Shown piece after piece: positions 10,640-21,634 of a DNA stretch of 64,000 nucleotides. Within the stretch, counting starts at the first letter, position 1, and each line of letters starts with the position of its first letter. The stretch covers positions 4,526,001-4,590,000 of the forward strand of contig CM041465.1 in the NCBI GenBank assembly GCA_023213395.1, read 5' to 3'. The position numbers were made by a program, and so were the translations under genes. The notes beneath the pieces were generated by a model, which searched no databases, was not told the DNA's origin, and saw only the letters and a program-made list of their open reading frames with translations. The DNA is from Cycas panzhihuaensis (Eukaryota; Cycadophyta).

Positions 10640-11160
10640 GATAATTCCCTTTTTACTGCATCTGGAAGACTATTATTTTTTCCTTTAATAATTTCCACCT
10701 CAAAATTATACTTTCGTAAGATTGCCTACCACCATGCATATCTACCTCTACAAAGCTAGGTAGATATATTTTTTGTCATAAACCAGCTAAAATTTTTACT
10801 ATCAATTCTTATTTTAAAATTTTTAGGCAAAAGCAATTAATGGAATTTATTTACTCCCTTTATGATGGATAGGATTTCTTTTTTGCTAGCCAATAATTTA
10901 GTTCGTAATTTTTAAATTGGCCGCTAACATAGCTATATAATTCTTCTTGTCATGTTACCATTATGAGAAGGATTATTCTCCATGTGTCTTTTGAAGCATC
11001 AATTTTTAAAACATAAGGTCCTTGATAAGCTGGTGCTAGTGTTGGTAGATTGGTGCACTCCTGTTTGAGCTTTTGTAGTGCTTCTATTGCTTTTTCATTC
11101 TAGTTAAATGGCTTTATCCTCCTGACCTTTCAAATTGCTGTAGTTTTTCTTCAAAATTGA
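10640..11160 (-). pseudogene. Pararetrovirus RNase H, copy 1
   Basis: Decayed frame directly following RT. On the minus strand I can see IDASKDTW (first catalytic Asp), KKEILSIIKG (Glu), RIDSKNF (second Asp) and the closing GKNNSLPDA, matching caulimovirid and Gypsy RNase H. Several stops interrupt it. After the final motif come about 1 kb of non-coding DNA and no integrase. The plus-strand copy at 17.39-17.80 kb has the first Asp changed to Asn, so the two copies decayed independently. Confidence 0.8.
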
Positions 11161-11199
11161 TGGATAAGTTTTCTTCCATAATTTATACATCCTAAAAAC

Positions 11200-12080
11200 C
11201 TTTCACATTATTCCAATGATGTTAATGTATCTGAAAATCCTGCTATATTTTTCAGTACATGATCTTGCATATGGATTTTTCCTTCTTTAATCAAGATCCG
11301 CAAAAACTCTATTTGATTTTGATCAATGACAAATTTACTGCTATCTTTTAATAATCATATGCCATGATCTTGGACTAATTTTACAAAGACCTTTAATTGT
11401 TGTACATTATTTTCTTCATTTTTAGAAAAAACTAAGATGTCATCAATATAATTTTCAATAAAATGATGATAAGGAGCAAAGATCAAATCCATTCTTTGTT
11501 GGAACTGACTTGGAGAATTTTTAAGCCTGAATGGCATAACCAACCATTTGTACAATTCTGTTATGGTGGAGGAGGCTATTTTATAGATGTCTTTGGAATG
11601 GATCCTTATTTGATGATATCTATATTTGTAGTTAAATTTAGAAAATATTTTGCCTTTTGACACCCTATTAATTAACTCCTCTTTATTGGGTAGAGGCCAC
11701 TTTATATCTATAGTAAAAGAGTTCAATGGAATGTAGTTAATGACCATTCTGGACTTACCTCATTTTATCTCAGCATGATTGCTGACTATGAAGGCTGCAC
11801 ATGAATAAGCTAAAGAAGATGGTCTTATCAGTTCTTTGGTTTGAAGATCTCAGACTTGATTTCTCATATCCTTGTCATCTTCTTTATTGAGCACTATTTT
11901 TTTACTTTGTACTAGCTTATCATTCAAAGTAGGAATTTCTGTATAAATTCCATCATTTTCCCATTTTTCAAGAGGATGGTCTATACAACATGATTCTATG
12001 GCCTTTTGAAGATAAAATAGATCATCTGAGACCATTGCTAAAACTTTTGGAGACATACCTGACAATGCAAATGCTCCCAT
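11200..12080 (-). pseudogene. Pararetrovirus reverse transcriptase, copy 1
   Basis: Core frame 11355-11747 (130 codons) has the palm motifs: MVINYIPLN, KWPLPNKEELINRV, KIFSKFNYK, a VMPFRLKNSPSQFQQRMD box and the catalytic NYIDDILVFS with both Asp present. Upstream frame 11850-12080 is the N-terminal connection from protease. The VINY...LPNKEELINR...IFSKFD pattern is typical of Caulimoviridae RT; Gly is replaced by Arg in the MPFGL box. A small frame change separates the two frames near 11760-11850. Confidence 0.88.
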
Positions 12081-12199
12081 TTTTTTTGTTTATTCCTTTT
12101 TTGTTGCTTATAGTACTATATGTTAAAGACTTGGATCTGCTCCTAATATATGAAATTGTTTACCTATATTTTTGTTAAGCAATCATGGTATGATAACCT

Positions 12200-12533
12200 T
12201 CTCTCCATTAATTTGAAAGATGACACAAGAATCTACTATTGTATAAGGTTTGACTGAATCCAAAATGGATTTCCAAGACCAATGTCATTTGTGAAAGTCC
12301 TTGTGGGTTCTACTTGGACAAATGAAATTTTCTTCTATTTTTTTTCCAAATAACATTGGAGTATCAAGTACAAAGAATTCTAATAAAATTATGCCATTCA
12401 TGGTTCCAATAGATGTGGATTTTTTTGTTTTTACCCAATTTGAAAATGTACCAAGATTTACAAAATTGATATATGCTCTAGTGTATAGCAGGGATGTAAC
12501 TATCCTAAAGTCTTGATGGCCATCTTTAGCTAC
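12200..12533 (-). pseudogene. Pararetrovirus aspartic protease, copy 1
   Basis: Heavily decayed. It lies between the acidic linker and RT, and its active-site loop reads LLYTRAYI where an LLDTGA-type motif is expected, so the catalytic Asp is lost. The plus-strand copy has LLDTRVDI at the equivalent place (about 15955), which supports the assignment. Confidence 0.6.
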
Positions 12534-13355
12534 TCAAACCGTTATTACTACTTTTTGCTTTGTACAGGCCATTATATTGATTTTTCTTTGCTCACCAGAA
12601 GTGGCTTCCAGAAATGTATTATCCTTATAACTGTACAACTTAAACTCAATAATTTTCTTCTTGTATAGGTTTAAAGAATTTACACCTTTACTCCTTGAAG
12701 TATTTTCACCTTTACTTGTGATGAATTTTGATTCTAATTCCATCTCTGTAAATTGAACTTCTTCTTCTTTGTTGGCTTCTTCTTCTAGTTGTGTGTCTTC
12801 TTCTGTAGAACCATTATCTTCTTGCACCTTGTTAGAAGAACATGGAAAGTAATATTTGGATGTTTTGTCAAATTTATGAGAGTTGGATGACCAAGCAATC
12901 ATGTTAATACTTCCTTCACTGTGTTTAGGATCATCTTCAAAATCATCATCCTAAATAGGTTCATCTTCTTCAATTATAGGACCTTGTTTGATCTAATATA
13001 AATTATCATAATGGTTGAATTCTTATGTTGTTTCCACCATAGCCCATTGCTCGTTTATGTCTTCATCAAGAAACATGAGCCTAACCCTTTTGGGGTGCTA
13101 TGTTAGGACATGAATGGGCATAATGACCTTTTTGCTTACAAGAATAATAATGGATATCCTTTGTAAGTTTAGAAACCTTTCTTCTTTTTCTGAAAAAGGT
13201 AAATGGCTAAAATCTTTATCCGTGTTTATTAATTGCCTTGAATCTATTTCATCTATATATTTTTTGTAATTTATTTTTTATGCCATATAACTTACATTCT
13301 TTAATATTATTGTAATCTATTGTTGATATAGCAAGCACTTTATTTTGGACTTGCC
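12534..13355 (-). pseudogene. Pararetrovirus coat-protein C-terminus, zinc knuckle and acidic linker, copy 1
   Basis: The minus strand first encodes the end of the coat protein (13351 to 13200, repeating 8575 to 8430), then a zinc-knuckle region near 13120-13160 with SCKQKGHYAHSCP, in which the first Cys of CX2C is lost. The 122-codon frame 12534-12902 is an acidic Glu-rich linker (EEEANKEEEVQF) leading into the protease. Zinc knuckles of this type bind the pregenomic RNA during packaging. Confidence 0.75.
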
Positions 13356-13369
13356 TTCTAGATCTAGAA
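13356..13369. repeat. 14-bp perfect palindrome at the inversion junction
   Basis: TTCTAGATCTAGAA is its own reverse complement. Copy 1 homology (minus) runs up to about 13355 and copy 2 (plus) begins right after, so the palindrome sits exactly at the head-to-head join. Confidence 0.85.
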
Positions 13370-13920
13370 TTAATGCCTAGATCAATATATTGCATCATAA
13401 GTACAAGATGCATATTTAGATTAATGAATTCAGTATTCTTAGCTATAAATAAAGGGTGTGGTAGTCAATTCCCAATACATTCTACAAATGTAGAATCGAA
13501 AGCAAAGTTTATATCTCATCAATCAGCCTTAACAGGTTATCCAGTTTTATCTCAATATCTAGAAAGTTAAGTTCTTAAATAAAAGGCCATTATGAATAGA
13601 CCCTTTCTAGTCTATCCATCAAGGACTATAAAGAGAATAGCAACAATTGATCTCAAGGTTTTGCCTCCTACAATATGTATGCCTGAAGCTAGAGAATTTG
13701 AAGAAGAAGAAAAATTAAGAAAAAAGTTTTAATCTGCAACCTATAAGGCATAGCCATTTAATAGAAATAGACATCACAGATCCCCAGCCCAAGATCAGGA
13801 GAATGGCGTCTATATGAATGTTTCGAAACATTGAATTTGAACAAGAATATGTTCAACATGGATGTAGGCTATATTATAAAAGAGGGATATGGCCTCCACA
13901 TTAGGCCTATAATACCTCTA
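13370..13920 (+). pseudogene. Unassigned frames upstream of the pararetrovirus coat protein
   Basis: A 65-codon frame (13373-13570) ends in LTGYPVLSQYLES and is followed by a second piece to about 13730 with MNRPFLVYPSRTIKRIATID and a Glu-rich tail. In Caulimoviridae the movement protein precedes the coat protein, so this could be what remains of its C-terminal side, but I do not recognise the 30K family signature. Stops break every frame. Confidence 0.4.
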
Positions 13921-14415
13921 TGATTGATATAGAAGTTCTAACTTCAAGAGTCAATTGTTCTTTTTTATTAGAACATAACGTACATAGTCCACAAGATCAG
14001 GAACTAAATATAAGACAACTAAATCACTTAGTGAATTGGACTACACATGCCAAAGTACATCTTGATGAAATCACTGATCAGACAGATGTTATTCAAAGAG
14101 ATGTCCAAAAAGCATTAAGCAATCTAAAGGTTCTAAAACAATTATAGAAGCTCTAACTTCAAGAGTCAATTGTTCTTTTTTATTAGAACATAACGTACAT
14201 AGTCCACAAGATCAGGAACTAAATACAAGACAACTAAATCACTTAGTGAATTGGACTACACATGCCAAAGTACATCTTGATGAAATCACTGATCAGACAA
14301 ATGTTATTCAAAGAGATGTCCAAAAAGCATTAAGTAATCTAAAGGTTCTAAAACAATATAATGAAGCTCAACAAAAAGAAAACAAAAGGAAAATAAAATA
14401 AAAGATGCAATTAGT
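13920..14415 (+). pseudogene. Pararetrovirus coiled-coil segment, tandemly duplicated
   Basis: The frame 13920-14147 encodes a helical segment (LNHLVNWTTHAKVHLDEITD, then DVIQRDVQKALSNLKVL). The 215 bp from 13930 to 14144 are repeated at 14145-14359 with only about five differences; the join creates a stop at 14144-14146. Only one copy of this segment end is present in copy 1. The heptad-like spacing suggests a coiled coil, as in virion-associated proteins of the family, but function is inferred. Confidence 0.65.
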
Positions 14416-15300
14416 ATGGTTCTAGAAATTCCTATAAATATTTTAGATGATCCATCATTATCAAATTTGGCTAAATATTTTAGTCAAAAGGACAAAGGCA
14501 AAAAGCCAATGGGAAATATCAGAATGGTTAAAACGGGAGTAGAAGCATCATCTTCTCAAGCTCCTAATTGGTACAAACATTCTCATGGTCAACAGGTAAT
14601 GTTGAATGTTGATGGAATAATAGATCCAATTGATCAAGTACATGCATGGATAATGTATTTCATCACTATGTAGCATTTAAATCCAACTTTATAGAACAAC
14701 ATGATGGTCGAGTTAACTTCCAGAAACATGCAAGGTATGATTTTACACTAGTGGAATCGTGCAAAACAGGAAGATAAAGATGAGCTTATGAGAGAAAGAC
14801 TTATGAAATTAAGAGAGTCCTTAATAACATAATTATATCCTTAGTCAACACATAGAAAATCTATGGATCAAATAGCATTAGCACAAATGAAGCTATTTGA
14901 TCTAGGGCAGTTTGAAGGTTTTCCAATAGACTACATGAAGTTGGTCTATAAATTGGATTTGCATTGAACCAATTTTGTAAAAATCTAGTTTCTAGGAGCA
15001 TTGCTTAAAAATATAGGAACCCTTGTATAAGATAGATTAGAAAAATTACATGTTGATATTAAAGAAACATATTTTTCAGATCTGATTGACAATGCCAGGT
15101 AAGAAATTAGAATAATTTTCCTTCAAATGCAAGTCCAAAATAAATTGCCTATTATATCAACAACAAATTGTAATAAGATTGAAGGATGCAAGTTATATGG
15201 CAGAAAAAAGAAATTGCCAAAAATCTACATATGAAATAGATTAAAGACAATTAATAAATAGGGACAAAGATTTCAGCCATTTACCTTTTTTAGAAAAAGA
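14416..15300 (+). pseudogene. Pararetrovirus coat-protein domain, copy 2
   Basis: The first 85 codons (14416-14673) are open and match 9109-9291 of copy 1; the capsid helical part from about 14690 is broken by several stops but follows 9055 to 8444 codon by codon. Stops include TAG for Gln-type codons, consistent with C-to-T change. Basic residues close the domain before the zinc knuckle at 15330. Confidence 0.75.
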
Positions 15301-15900
15301 AGAAATTTTCCAAACCTACAAAGGATATCAGTTGTTATTCTTGTAAGCAAAAAGGTCATTATGCCTATTCATATCCTAAAATAGCACCCAAAAGGGTCAG
15401 GCTCATGTTTCTTGATGAAGACATAAATGAGCAATGGGCCCATTCTATATCAGATCGAACAAGGTCCTATAGCTGAAGATGATGGACCCATTTGGGATGA
15501 TGATTTTGAAGATGATCCTAAACAAAGTGAAGGAAGTATTAACATGATTGCTTGGTCATCTACCTCTAATAAATTTGACAAAACATCAAAATATTGATTT
15601 CTATGTTCTTCTAACCAGGTGCAAGAAGATAATGGTTCTACAAAAGAAGACATATAGCCAGAAGAAGAAGTCAGTGAAGTAGAAGAAGTTCAATTTATAG
15701 ACACAGAATTAGAATTGGAATTCATCACAAGAAAAGGTAAACATACTTCAAAGAGTTAAGCTATAAATTCTTTAAACCCATACAAGAAGAAAATTCTAGT
15801 TTAAGTTGTACAGTTATAAAGATAATAGATTTCCAGAAGCCACTTCTAGTGAGGAAAGAAAAATCAATAGAATGGCCTATACAAAGCAACAAGTGGCAAT
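15300..15900 (+). pseudogene. Pararetrovirus zinc knuckle and acidic linker, copy 2
   Basis: At about 15327-15375 the plus strand encodes DISCYSCKQKGHYAYSYPK: CX2C and His are kept, and the last Cys is Tyr. Copy 1 has lost a different Cys, so between the two copies all four ligands can be seen. A Glu-rich linker follows (about 15640-15720). A short minus-strand frame at 15450-15653 is a shadow of this linker. Confidence 0.75.
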
Positions 15901-16260
15901 GATGGTTTGAGTTGCTAAAGATGGCCATCAAGACTTTAGGACAGTTACAACCCTGCTAGACACCAGAGTAGATATTAAATTTGCTAATCCTGGTACATTT
16001 TCAAATTAGGTAAAAATTAAAAAACCCACATCTATTGGAACCATGAATGGAAGAATTTTATTAGAATTCTTTATACTTGATACTCTAGTGTTATTTGAAG
16101 AAAAAGAGAAGAAATTTTCATTTGTCCAAGTAGAACCCATAAGGACTTTCACAAATGACATTGGTCTTGGAAATCCATTTTAGGATTCAATCAGACCTTA
16201 TACAATAATATATTCTTGTGTCATCTTTCAAATTGATGAAGAGAAGGTTGTCCTACCATG
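15900..16260 (+). pseudogene. Pararetrovirus aspartic protease, copy 2
   Basis: The active-site loop reads LLDTRVDIKFAN at about 15953-15990: the catalytic Asp-Thr is present but the Gly is Arg. The domain continues with a hydrophobic strand (ILLEFFILDTLV) and ends before the RT connection. It is interrupted by a few stops. It would cut the viral polyprotein. Confidence 0.7.
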
Positions 16261-16369
16261 ATTTCCTAACACAAATGTAGGAAAATAAATTTAGATAGTA
16301 GGAGTAGATCTAAGTCTTTAACATATAGTGCTACAAGCAGCAAAAAAGGAATAAAAAAAATAAATGGGA

Positions 16370-17290
16370 GCATTTGCATCGTTAGGTATGTCTCCAAAAG
16401 TTTTAGAAATGATCTTAGATGATCTATTTTATCTTCAAAAGACCTTGGAGTCATGTTGTATAGACAATCCTCTTGAAAAATAGGAAAAATATGAAATTTA
16501 TGTAGAAATTCCTAGTTTGCATGATAAACTAGTACAAAGCAAAAAAATAGTACTCAATAAAGAAGATGACAAGGAGATGAGAAATCAAGTCCAAGAGCTT
16601 CAAACAAAAGGATTGATAAGACTATCTTCTTTAGCTTATTCATGTGCAGCCTTCATAGTCAGGAATCATGTAGAGATAAAATGAGGTAAGGCAAGAATGG
16701 TCATTAACTACATTCCATTAAACTCTATTGCCATAGATATAAAGTGGCCTTTACCTAATAAAGAGGAGTTAATTAATAGGGTGTCAAAAGGCAAAATATT
16801 TTCTAAATTTGACTACAAATCTAGATATCATCAAATAAGGATCCATCCCAAAGACATCCATAAAATGGCCTTCTCCACCCCAATAGGATTATATGAATGG
16901 TTAGTTATGCCATTCAGACTTTAAAATGCTCCAAGTCAGTTCCAACAAAGAATGTATTTGACCTTTGCTCCTTATCATCATTTTATAGCAAATTATATTG
17001 ATGACTTCTAAGTTTTTTTCTAAAAATGAAGAAGATCATATACAACAATTAAAGGTTTTTGTAAAATTAGTCCAAGAGCATGGCATAGGATTGTCAAAAG
17101 ATAGTAGTAAATTTTTCATTACTCAAAATCAAATAGAGCTTTTAAGGATCTTAATTAAAGAAGGAAAAATCCATATGCAAGATCATGTATTAAAAAAGAT
17201 AGTAGGATTTCTAGATACATTAACATCAATGGAACAATGTCAAAGGTTTTTAAGATGTATAAATTATGTAGGAAAAATTATCTAGCAATT
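16370..17290 (+). pseudogene. Pararetrovirus reverse transcriptase, copy 2
   Basis: Frame 16697-16924 carries MVINYIPLNS, KWPLPNKEELINRV, KIFSKFDYKSRYHQIRIH and YEWLVMPFRL; after a stop at 16922 the catalytic NYIDD box is encoded near 17000, where a one-base change disrupts LVF. The downstream frame 16998-17285 is the thumb/connection (QNQIELLRILIKEGKIHMQD). The same Gly-to-Arg change in MPFRL as in copy 1 shows that it predates the duplication or was in the virus. Confidence 0.88.
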
Positions 17291-17800
17291 CAAAAGGTTA
17301 TGAGGACAAAGCCGTTCAACGAGAACGAGAAAGCAACAAAAGTCGTACAAATGCTCAAACAAGCATGCACTAGTCTACCAGCACTAGAACCAGCTTATTA
17401 AGGACCTTATGTTTTATAGACTAATGCTTCAAAAGACACATGGGGAATAATCCTTCTCATAATGGTAATAGAATAAGAAGAATTATGTAGATATGCTAGT
17501 GGCCAATTTAAAAATTACAAACTAAATTATTGGCCAGCAAAAAAGGAAATTCTAGCCATCATAAAGGGAGCAAATAAATTCCATTCATTACTTTTGCCCA
17601 AAAAAACTAAAATAAGAACTGATAGCAAACATTTTGGCTAGTTTATGACCAAAAACATATCTACCCAACTTTGTAGAGGTAGATATATATGGTAGCAGGC
17701 AATCTTACAAAAGTATAATTTTGAGGTGGAATCTATTAAAGGAAAAAATAATAGTCTTCCAGATGCTTTAACAAGGGAATTATCAGCTTGTGTTTAATTC
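17290..17800 (+). pseudogene. Pararetrovirus RNase H, copy 2
   Basis: Recognised by TNASKDTWG (first Asp changed to Asn), KKEILAIIKG (Glu), KIRTDSKHFG (Asp) and the end motif GKNNSLPDALTRE. Stops fall at several places. About 30 bp after the last motif the coding character ends and the intergenic region starts, with no integrase. Confidence 0.85.
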
Positions 17801-19037
17801 TTGTAGGAGGCACATTCAGAAGCTAGTAGCTCCAATTAAGATAGTCTAAGGCATCTAGGTAAATGGGATTTCAACAAAATTTTAAGAGTCCTAAGGGATT
17901 ACTAAGAATTTTGTCAAGTAATATAGCAGGAATTTATCCAAGATCAATATTGCTCTCAATATTCATAACCTGTAACATATTTTGTTTGGGAAAATGAAAT
18001 GAATATAAATATATCTATAAACTCAGCATATTGGAGTTTTTCCACACTCATACCATTAAAGTATCTAATAAATTAAAATAAACTACATCATATTATATAT
18101 TCCAAAAATGGTATGAGTTTACATCAAGTTTTTGGAAGTTTGTAAAGGAATACATCCTAAACTACTATGCATTATTTTGACACCTACAAAATATTAATAA
18201 CTTTAATATCCAAAGCCTGGTAAAGATATACTATGGACAATATCCCCAGATAACCATCTATGTGGACAAAAGGATGCATTACAGTACCTACATGGCTCCA
18301 CCCGATGTACAACCTATGTCAGAAGACTTCAAGTAAAGACAGGTAATGGATATACAAAAAAATGCACTCACATGCATCTTATAATAAATAATAGATAATG
18401 GTTTGTCAGATGTACAAAGATATGCACTCACAAGTGCTTTATAATAAAATAATAAATAGTGGATTGTAAAAAGGTGCACTCACATACGCACTAGTCAAAA
18501 TCATTGTAAAAGATGCATATTTAGGCACACTAAAAGTCAGTAAGGATCTAGTCATGATTCAGTGCACAAGGAATCTATACTATCCCATAGCCATGAGGTT
18601 TGAGTGGGATAAGGACATTCTGCACCTCACTACTCACTCCTAGGGTTATAATTATACCTTTGCATAACTCATTAAGGTAGAGTGAATTTTATGGAGTTGA
18701 TCTCTCATTTATTTTCCTTTGAATATTTGTGAGGATCTCATTGTCAAAGCCCTGTGAGAACATTGAGTGATAATGTCTATAAGTCTTTTATTCTAATTAA
18801 TACAAGGGTGTGTTTTTCTATGAAAGAGTGCATACATGCTAAGTGCTCATATATTTACAGTTATGTTTGCATTACTACCTTTTATTTTATTTTATAATAT
18901 TGTAGAAGGGAAAGAGTCATATGATCTGCAGGAGTTCTTAAAGTTCTTTGTTGTGTTGTGCTAAAATTAGAAGTAATCAAAAGCAGTATCCTCTCCACTA
19001 CTACCTTGAGGTTTTGGTATGATGGTAAAGTCATTAG
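17800..19037 (+). promoter_or_regulatory. Pararetrovirus intergenic (promoter) region, copy 2
   Basis: Reverse-complement partner of 9.42-10.62 kb. It has a TATA-like TATAATTATA at 18647-18656 (the other copy has TATAAATA) and three repeats starting TGCACTCACA at 18363, 18423 and 18475. The TATA box lies about 390 bp before the primer site, a spacing compatible with the leader of a caulimovirid pregenomic RNA. No gene is supported here. Confidence 0.7.
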
Positions 19038-19049
19038 TGGTATTAGAGC
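19038..19049 (+). promoter_or_regulatory. tRNA-Met primer site of the pararetrovirus
   Basis: TGGTATTAGAGC, one base off the complement of initiator tRNA-Met, the primer used by Caulimoviridae for minus-strand DNA. It follows the intergenic region on the same strand. The equivalent part is deleted in copy 1. Confidence 0.7.
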
Positions 19050-19255
19050 TCGGTCATGCATTCTATTCCCAGTAGGTCGACCGGTCACTGTACGTGGTGG
19101 CTAGAGGTGACGAGCAACTCGATATGTAAGACCACTTGCTCAACTGGCTAGAGGTTTTCTTCACTTAACTGTGTAGTGGAATCATGGTGGGGGTTTGGTA
19201 TATTTAATGGTAGAGCCCTCTCTAGTACTACCTTAAGGTTTTGGTCTGATGGTAA

Positions 19256-19930
19256 ATCCCATAATACTAAGGGTAGTTTTTTGGCCCAATTGAATCTTCT
19301 AATATTCCAAAATTTTATTAGAGCTTCTTACTTGTCCATTGGTTCAAGGATAATAGGGTGTTGATTTATGATAGAAAATTAAAAAGGTTTCTGTTAATTC
19401 TTTGATAACTTCAATTAGAAAGTGGGCTCCGTGGTCACTAATTAATTCAATGGGATATCCAAATCTTATGATGATAACTTCATATAGGAATCAAGTTGTA
19501 TTTGTTACATCTACTTTACACAAGGGCTTAGCCTCTACCCATTTTGTTATATAATCCATAGAAACCAGGATATAATAGGCTTGGGTTCTATAAGCTACTA
19601 GTTGAATAGGTCTGATAAAGTCTAAACCCTATTTTTCAAATGGTGTTAGGAGAAAGATTAGGTTTAGGGGTTAAAACCTTTAGGTTTTATTTTCCTAATT
19701 CTTTGGAAATAATTCTATTTTTTCACCCAATCCTTCCCATCTTCAAAGAGGGTTGACCATCATAATCCAATCATCAAAATTTTCCTCTAGGTGTTTTTTG
19801 TACCTATGTGTCCTCTTGTAATACCTTTGTGAGCTTGGGATATTATCTATCTTGTTGCATGGGGATGGATGCATCGTCATAGAAGGTCATCTGACCCAAG
19901 CCAATATAATTCTCCTTCAATTAATTAGTA
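19256..19930 (-). pseudogene. pol: Gypsy D integrase (partial)
   Basis: The minus strand encodes SMDYITKWVEAKPLCKVDV (first catalytic Asp), LISDHGAHFL (second Asp) and NGQVRSSNKIL, where the catalytic Glu of NGQAE is Arg or shifted. The zinc-binding part lies at about 19800-19930. The C-terminal part is missing, cut at the join with the pararetrovirus. The parallel in G (61516-62049) is nearly complete and confirms identity. Confidence 0.85.
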
Positions 19931-20099
19931 AGGTTCTACTTTTCTTATTAAGTTTCTTCTTTGGGACTTATCCAAGTTTGGAGAGCATTACCTTATGACT
20001 AGGAATTCCATAATATCTCGATACCATTCCATAGGAACTGATTTAATACTAAAAAGTGTTGTATCTATAAATCCATCTTGTATCCCCACAAAATTTTCA

Positions 20100-21540
20100 T
20101 CATTATAAATTCATGAAAGTTGGTCAGGGATGATATGTGCTTTCCCCAGATTTACCATAATATGAAAGGTGAACTCTTGAAATAGTATTAGCCACTGACT
20201 GATGCAACCTTTTAATAATGGTTTATTGACCAGCTACATTAATGCTTGGTAATCTACATGGAATATAAAAGGATTTTCCAAAAGATAGTAATAGAATTTT
20301 TGTAGTGCATATATCATTCCTAGCCCTTCTCTTTCTATTGTTATGTAATTATATTCTACCTTGGTCAATTTTTAGCTTGCAAAATAGATAAGCTAGTCCA
20401 TATTATTTTCACCTAGTTGAGCTAGAACATAACAAATGGCAAATTAGAAGGCCTCAATATATACATGAAATACTTTATTCCAATCTAAATGATGAAGCAT
20501 AGGTGCAGAAGCTATTACACACTTAAGGGTTGTAAATGCTTTTTATTGGACTAGCCCCCATTGCCAGTCTATTTCTTTCTTTAGTAGATATTCCAATGGT
20601 CTAAATATCTATGTATATCCTTTTATAAATTTCCAATAGTAGCCTATTAACACTATAAATCCTTTAACTTGCTTTCAATTATGAGGTTGAGGAAACTGTA
20701 GGATGGATGATACTTTTTTTGAGTCTATGATTAAGCCTTCTTTATTACCCACATGTCCCAAGAGGTTACTAAAGGTACTCGAAAAGTATATTTCTTTGGA
20801 TTCAAATAGAGGTTATTTTCTCTACATGTTTGTAGTATCATTCTTAGGGTTTCCATATGATTTTTCATTATGCCATATAGTGTCTAATCATTCAAAAATA
20901 CTACAACAGTTTCTCCTACTAGTTTTTTGAAAATATTTAGTACCATCCTTTGAAATGTTGCTAGAGCATTTATAAGTCTAAATCATATAACTAAGTATGC
21001 ATAGGTTCCCCATTTAGTTAGGAAAGTCATCTCGTGCTGATCTTTGGGTGTGATACTCACCTGGTTGTATTTGCTAAATCCATCTCTAAAAGAGTATGCT
21101 TCCTTCCCACCTACTATTTTCAATATATCTTCTGTAAAGGGGATAAGGAAGAGATCCTTTTTTATAACTTTATTGAATTATTGATAATCCATTCAAACTC
21201 AATTTTTTCTATTTTTCTTTGGTACAACTACTATGGGGCTTACTCAATCATTATACTTAATTTTATAAATGTAGCCTACCTTAAGCATTTTATCCAACTC
21301 TACTTTAACTTTCTCTTTATAATGTGAATTCATCCTATAGGGTCTTTATTTTGTTGGCTTTTACTCTCTCAATTAAATCAATTTGATGCATCCCAATTTA
21401 TAGTGGGATTCCCTTGAGATCTTTATATGACAATACAAATACATCTTTATATTCTTCAAAAAGAGCTTATGCTTCTACCATTATTTTTTCATCCCAATAA
21501 TCTCTAATGGTAATGTTCTTAGGGCCTGCTTTAGTCTCAA
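20100..21540 (-). pseudogene. pol: Gypsy D reverse transcriptase and RNase H
   Basis: The part 20570-21540 parallels G at 62964-64000: pre-RT spacer (IRDYWDEKIMVEA, YKDLKGIP), fingers, and the YxDD box region near 20890-20920, where YLDD-type residues are lost. RNase H lies at about 20100-20560. Every frame is broken by stops; the plus-strand open frames here (20703-20930, 21034-21327) are shadows of the AT-rich antisense strand. Non-functional. Confidence 0.8.
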
Positions 21541-21634
21541 AATTTATTTGGGTTATCCTTAGTTATTCTAGTTGTATTTCTCCCTTGATTTGATATGCAA
21601 GTATCTATTTTAGATCTTGTTGTTTATATTTTAT

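Larger units (their letters stand above)
8409..13355 (-). mobile_element. Endogenous pararetrovirus, inverted copy 1 (Caulimoviridae-like)
   Basis: Reading the minus strand from 13355: coat-protein C-terminal part and zinc knuckle, acidic linker, protease, RT, RNase H, then a non-coding intergenic region (about 10620 to 9560), then the start of the next genome unit (coiled coil, coat protein 9291 to 8444), cut off by Copia A at 8409. RNase H passes directly into non-coding DNA with no integrase, and the coat-protein end appears on both sides of one full circle. Both facts point to a circular, non-integrating pararetrovirus rather than an LTR retrotransposon. The copy is broken by many stops and lacks the region before the coat protein (see the deletion near 9420). 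Confidence 0.8.
13370..19255 (+). mobile_element. Endogenous pararetrovirus, inverted copy 2
   Basis: Plus-strand order: unassigned upstream region, duplicated coiled-coil segment, coat protein, zinc knuckle, acidic linker, protease, RT, RNase H, intergenic promoter region, tRNA-Met primer site and leader. Again no integrase is present. It is about 5.9 kb, somewhat shorter than a whole caulimovirid genome. It ends near 19255, where Gypsy D integrase sequence starts in the opposite orientation. It carries the upstream region that copy 1 lacks. Confidence 0.8.
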
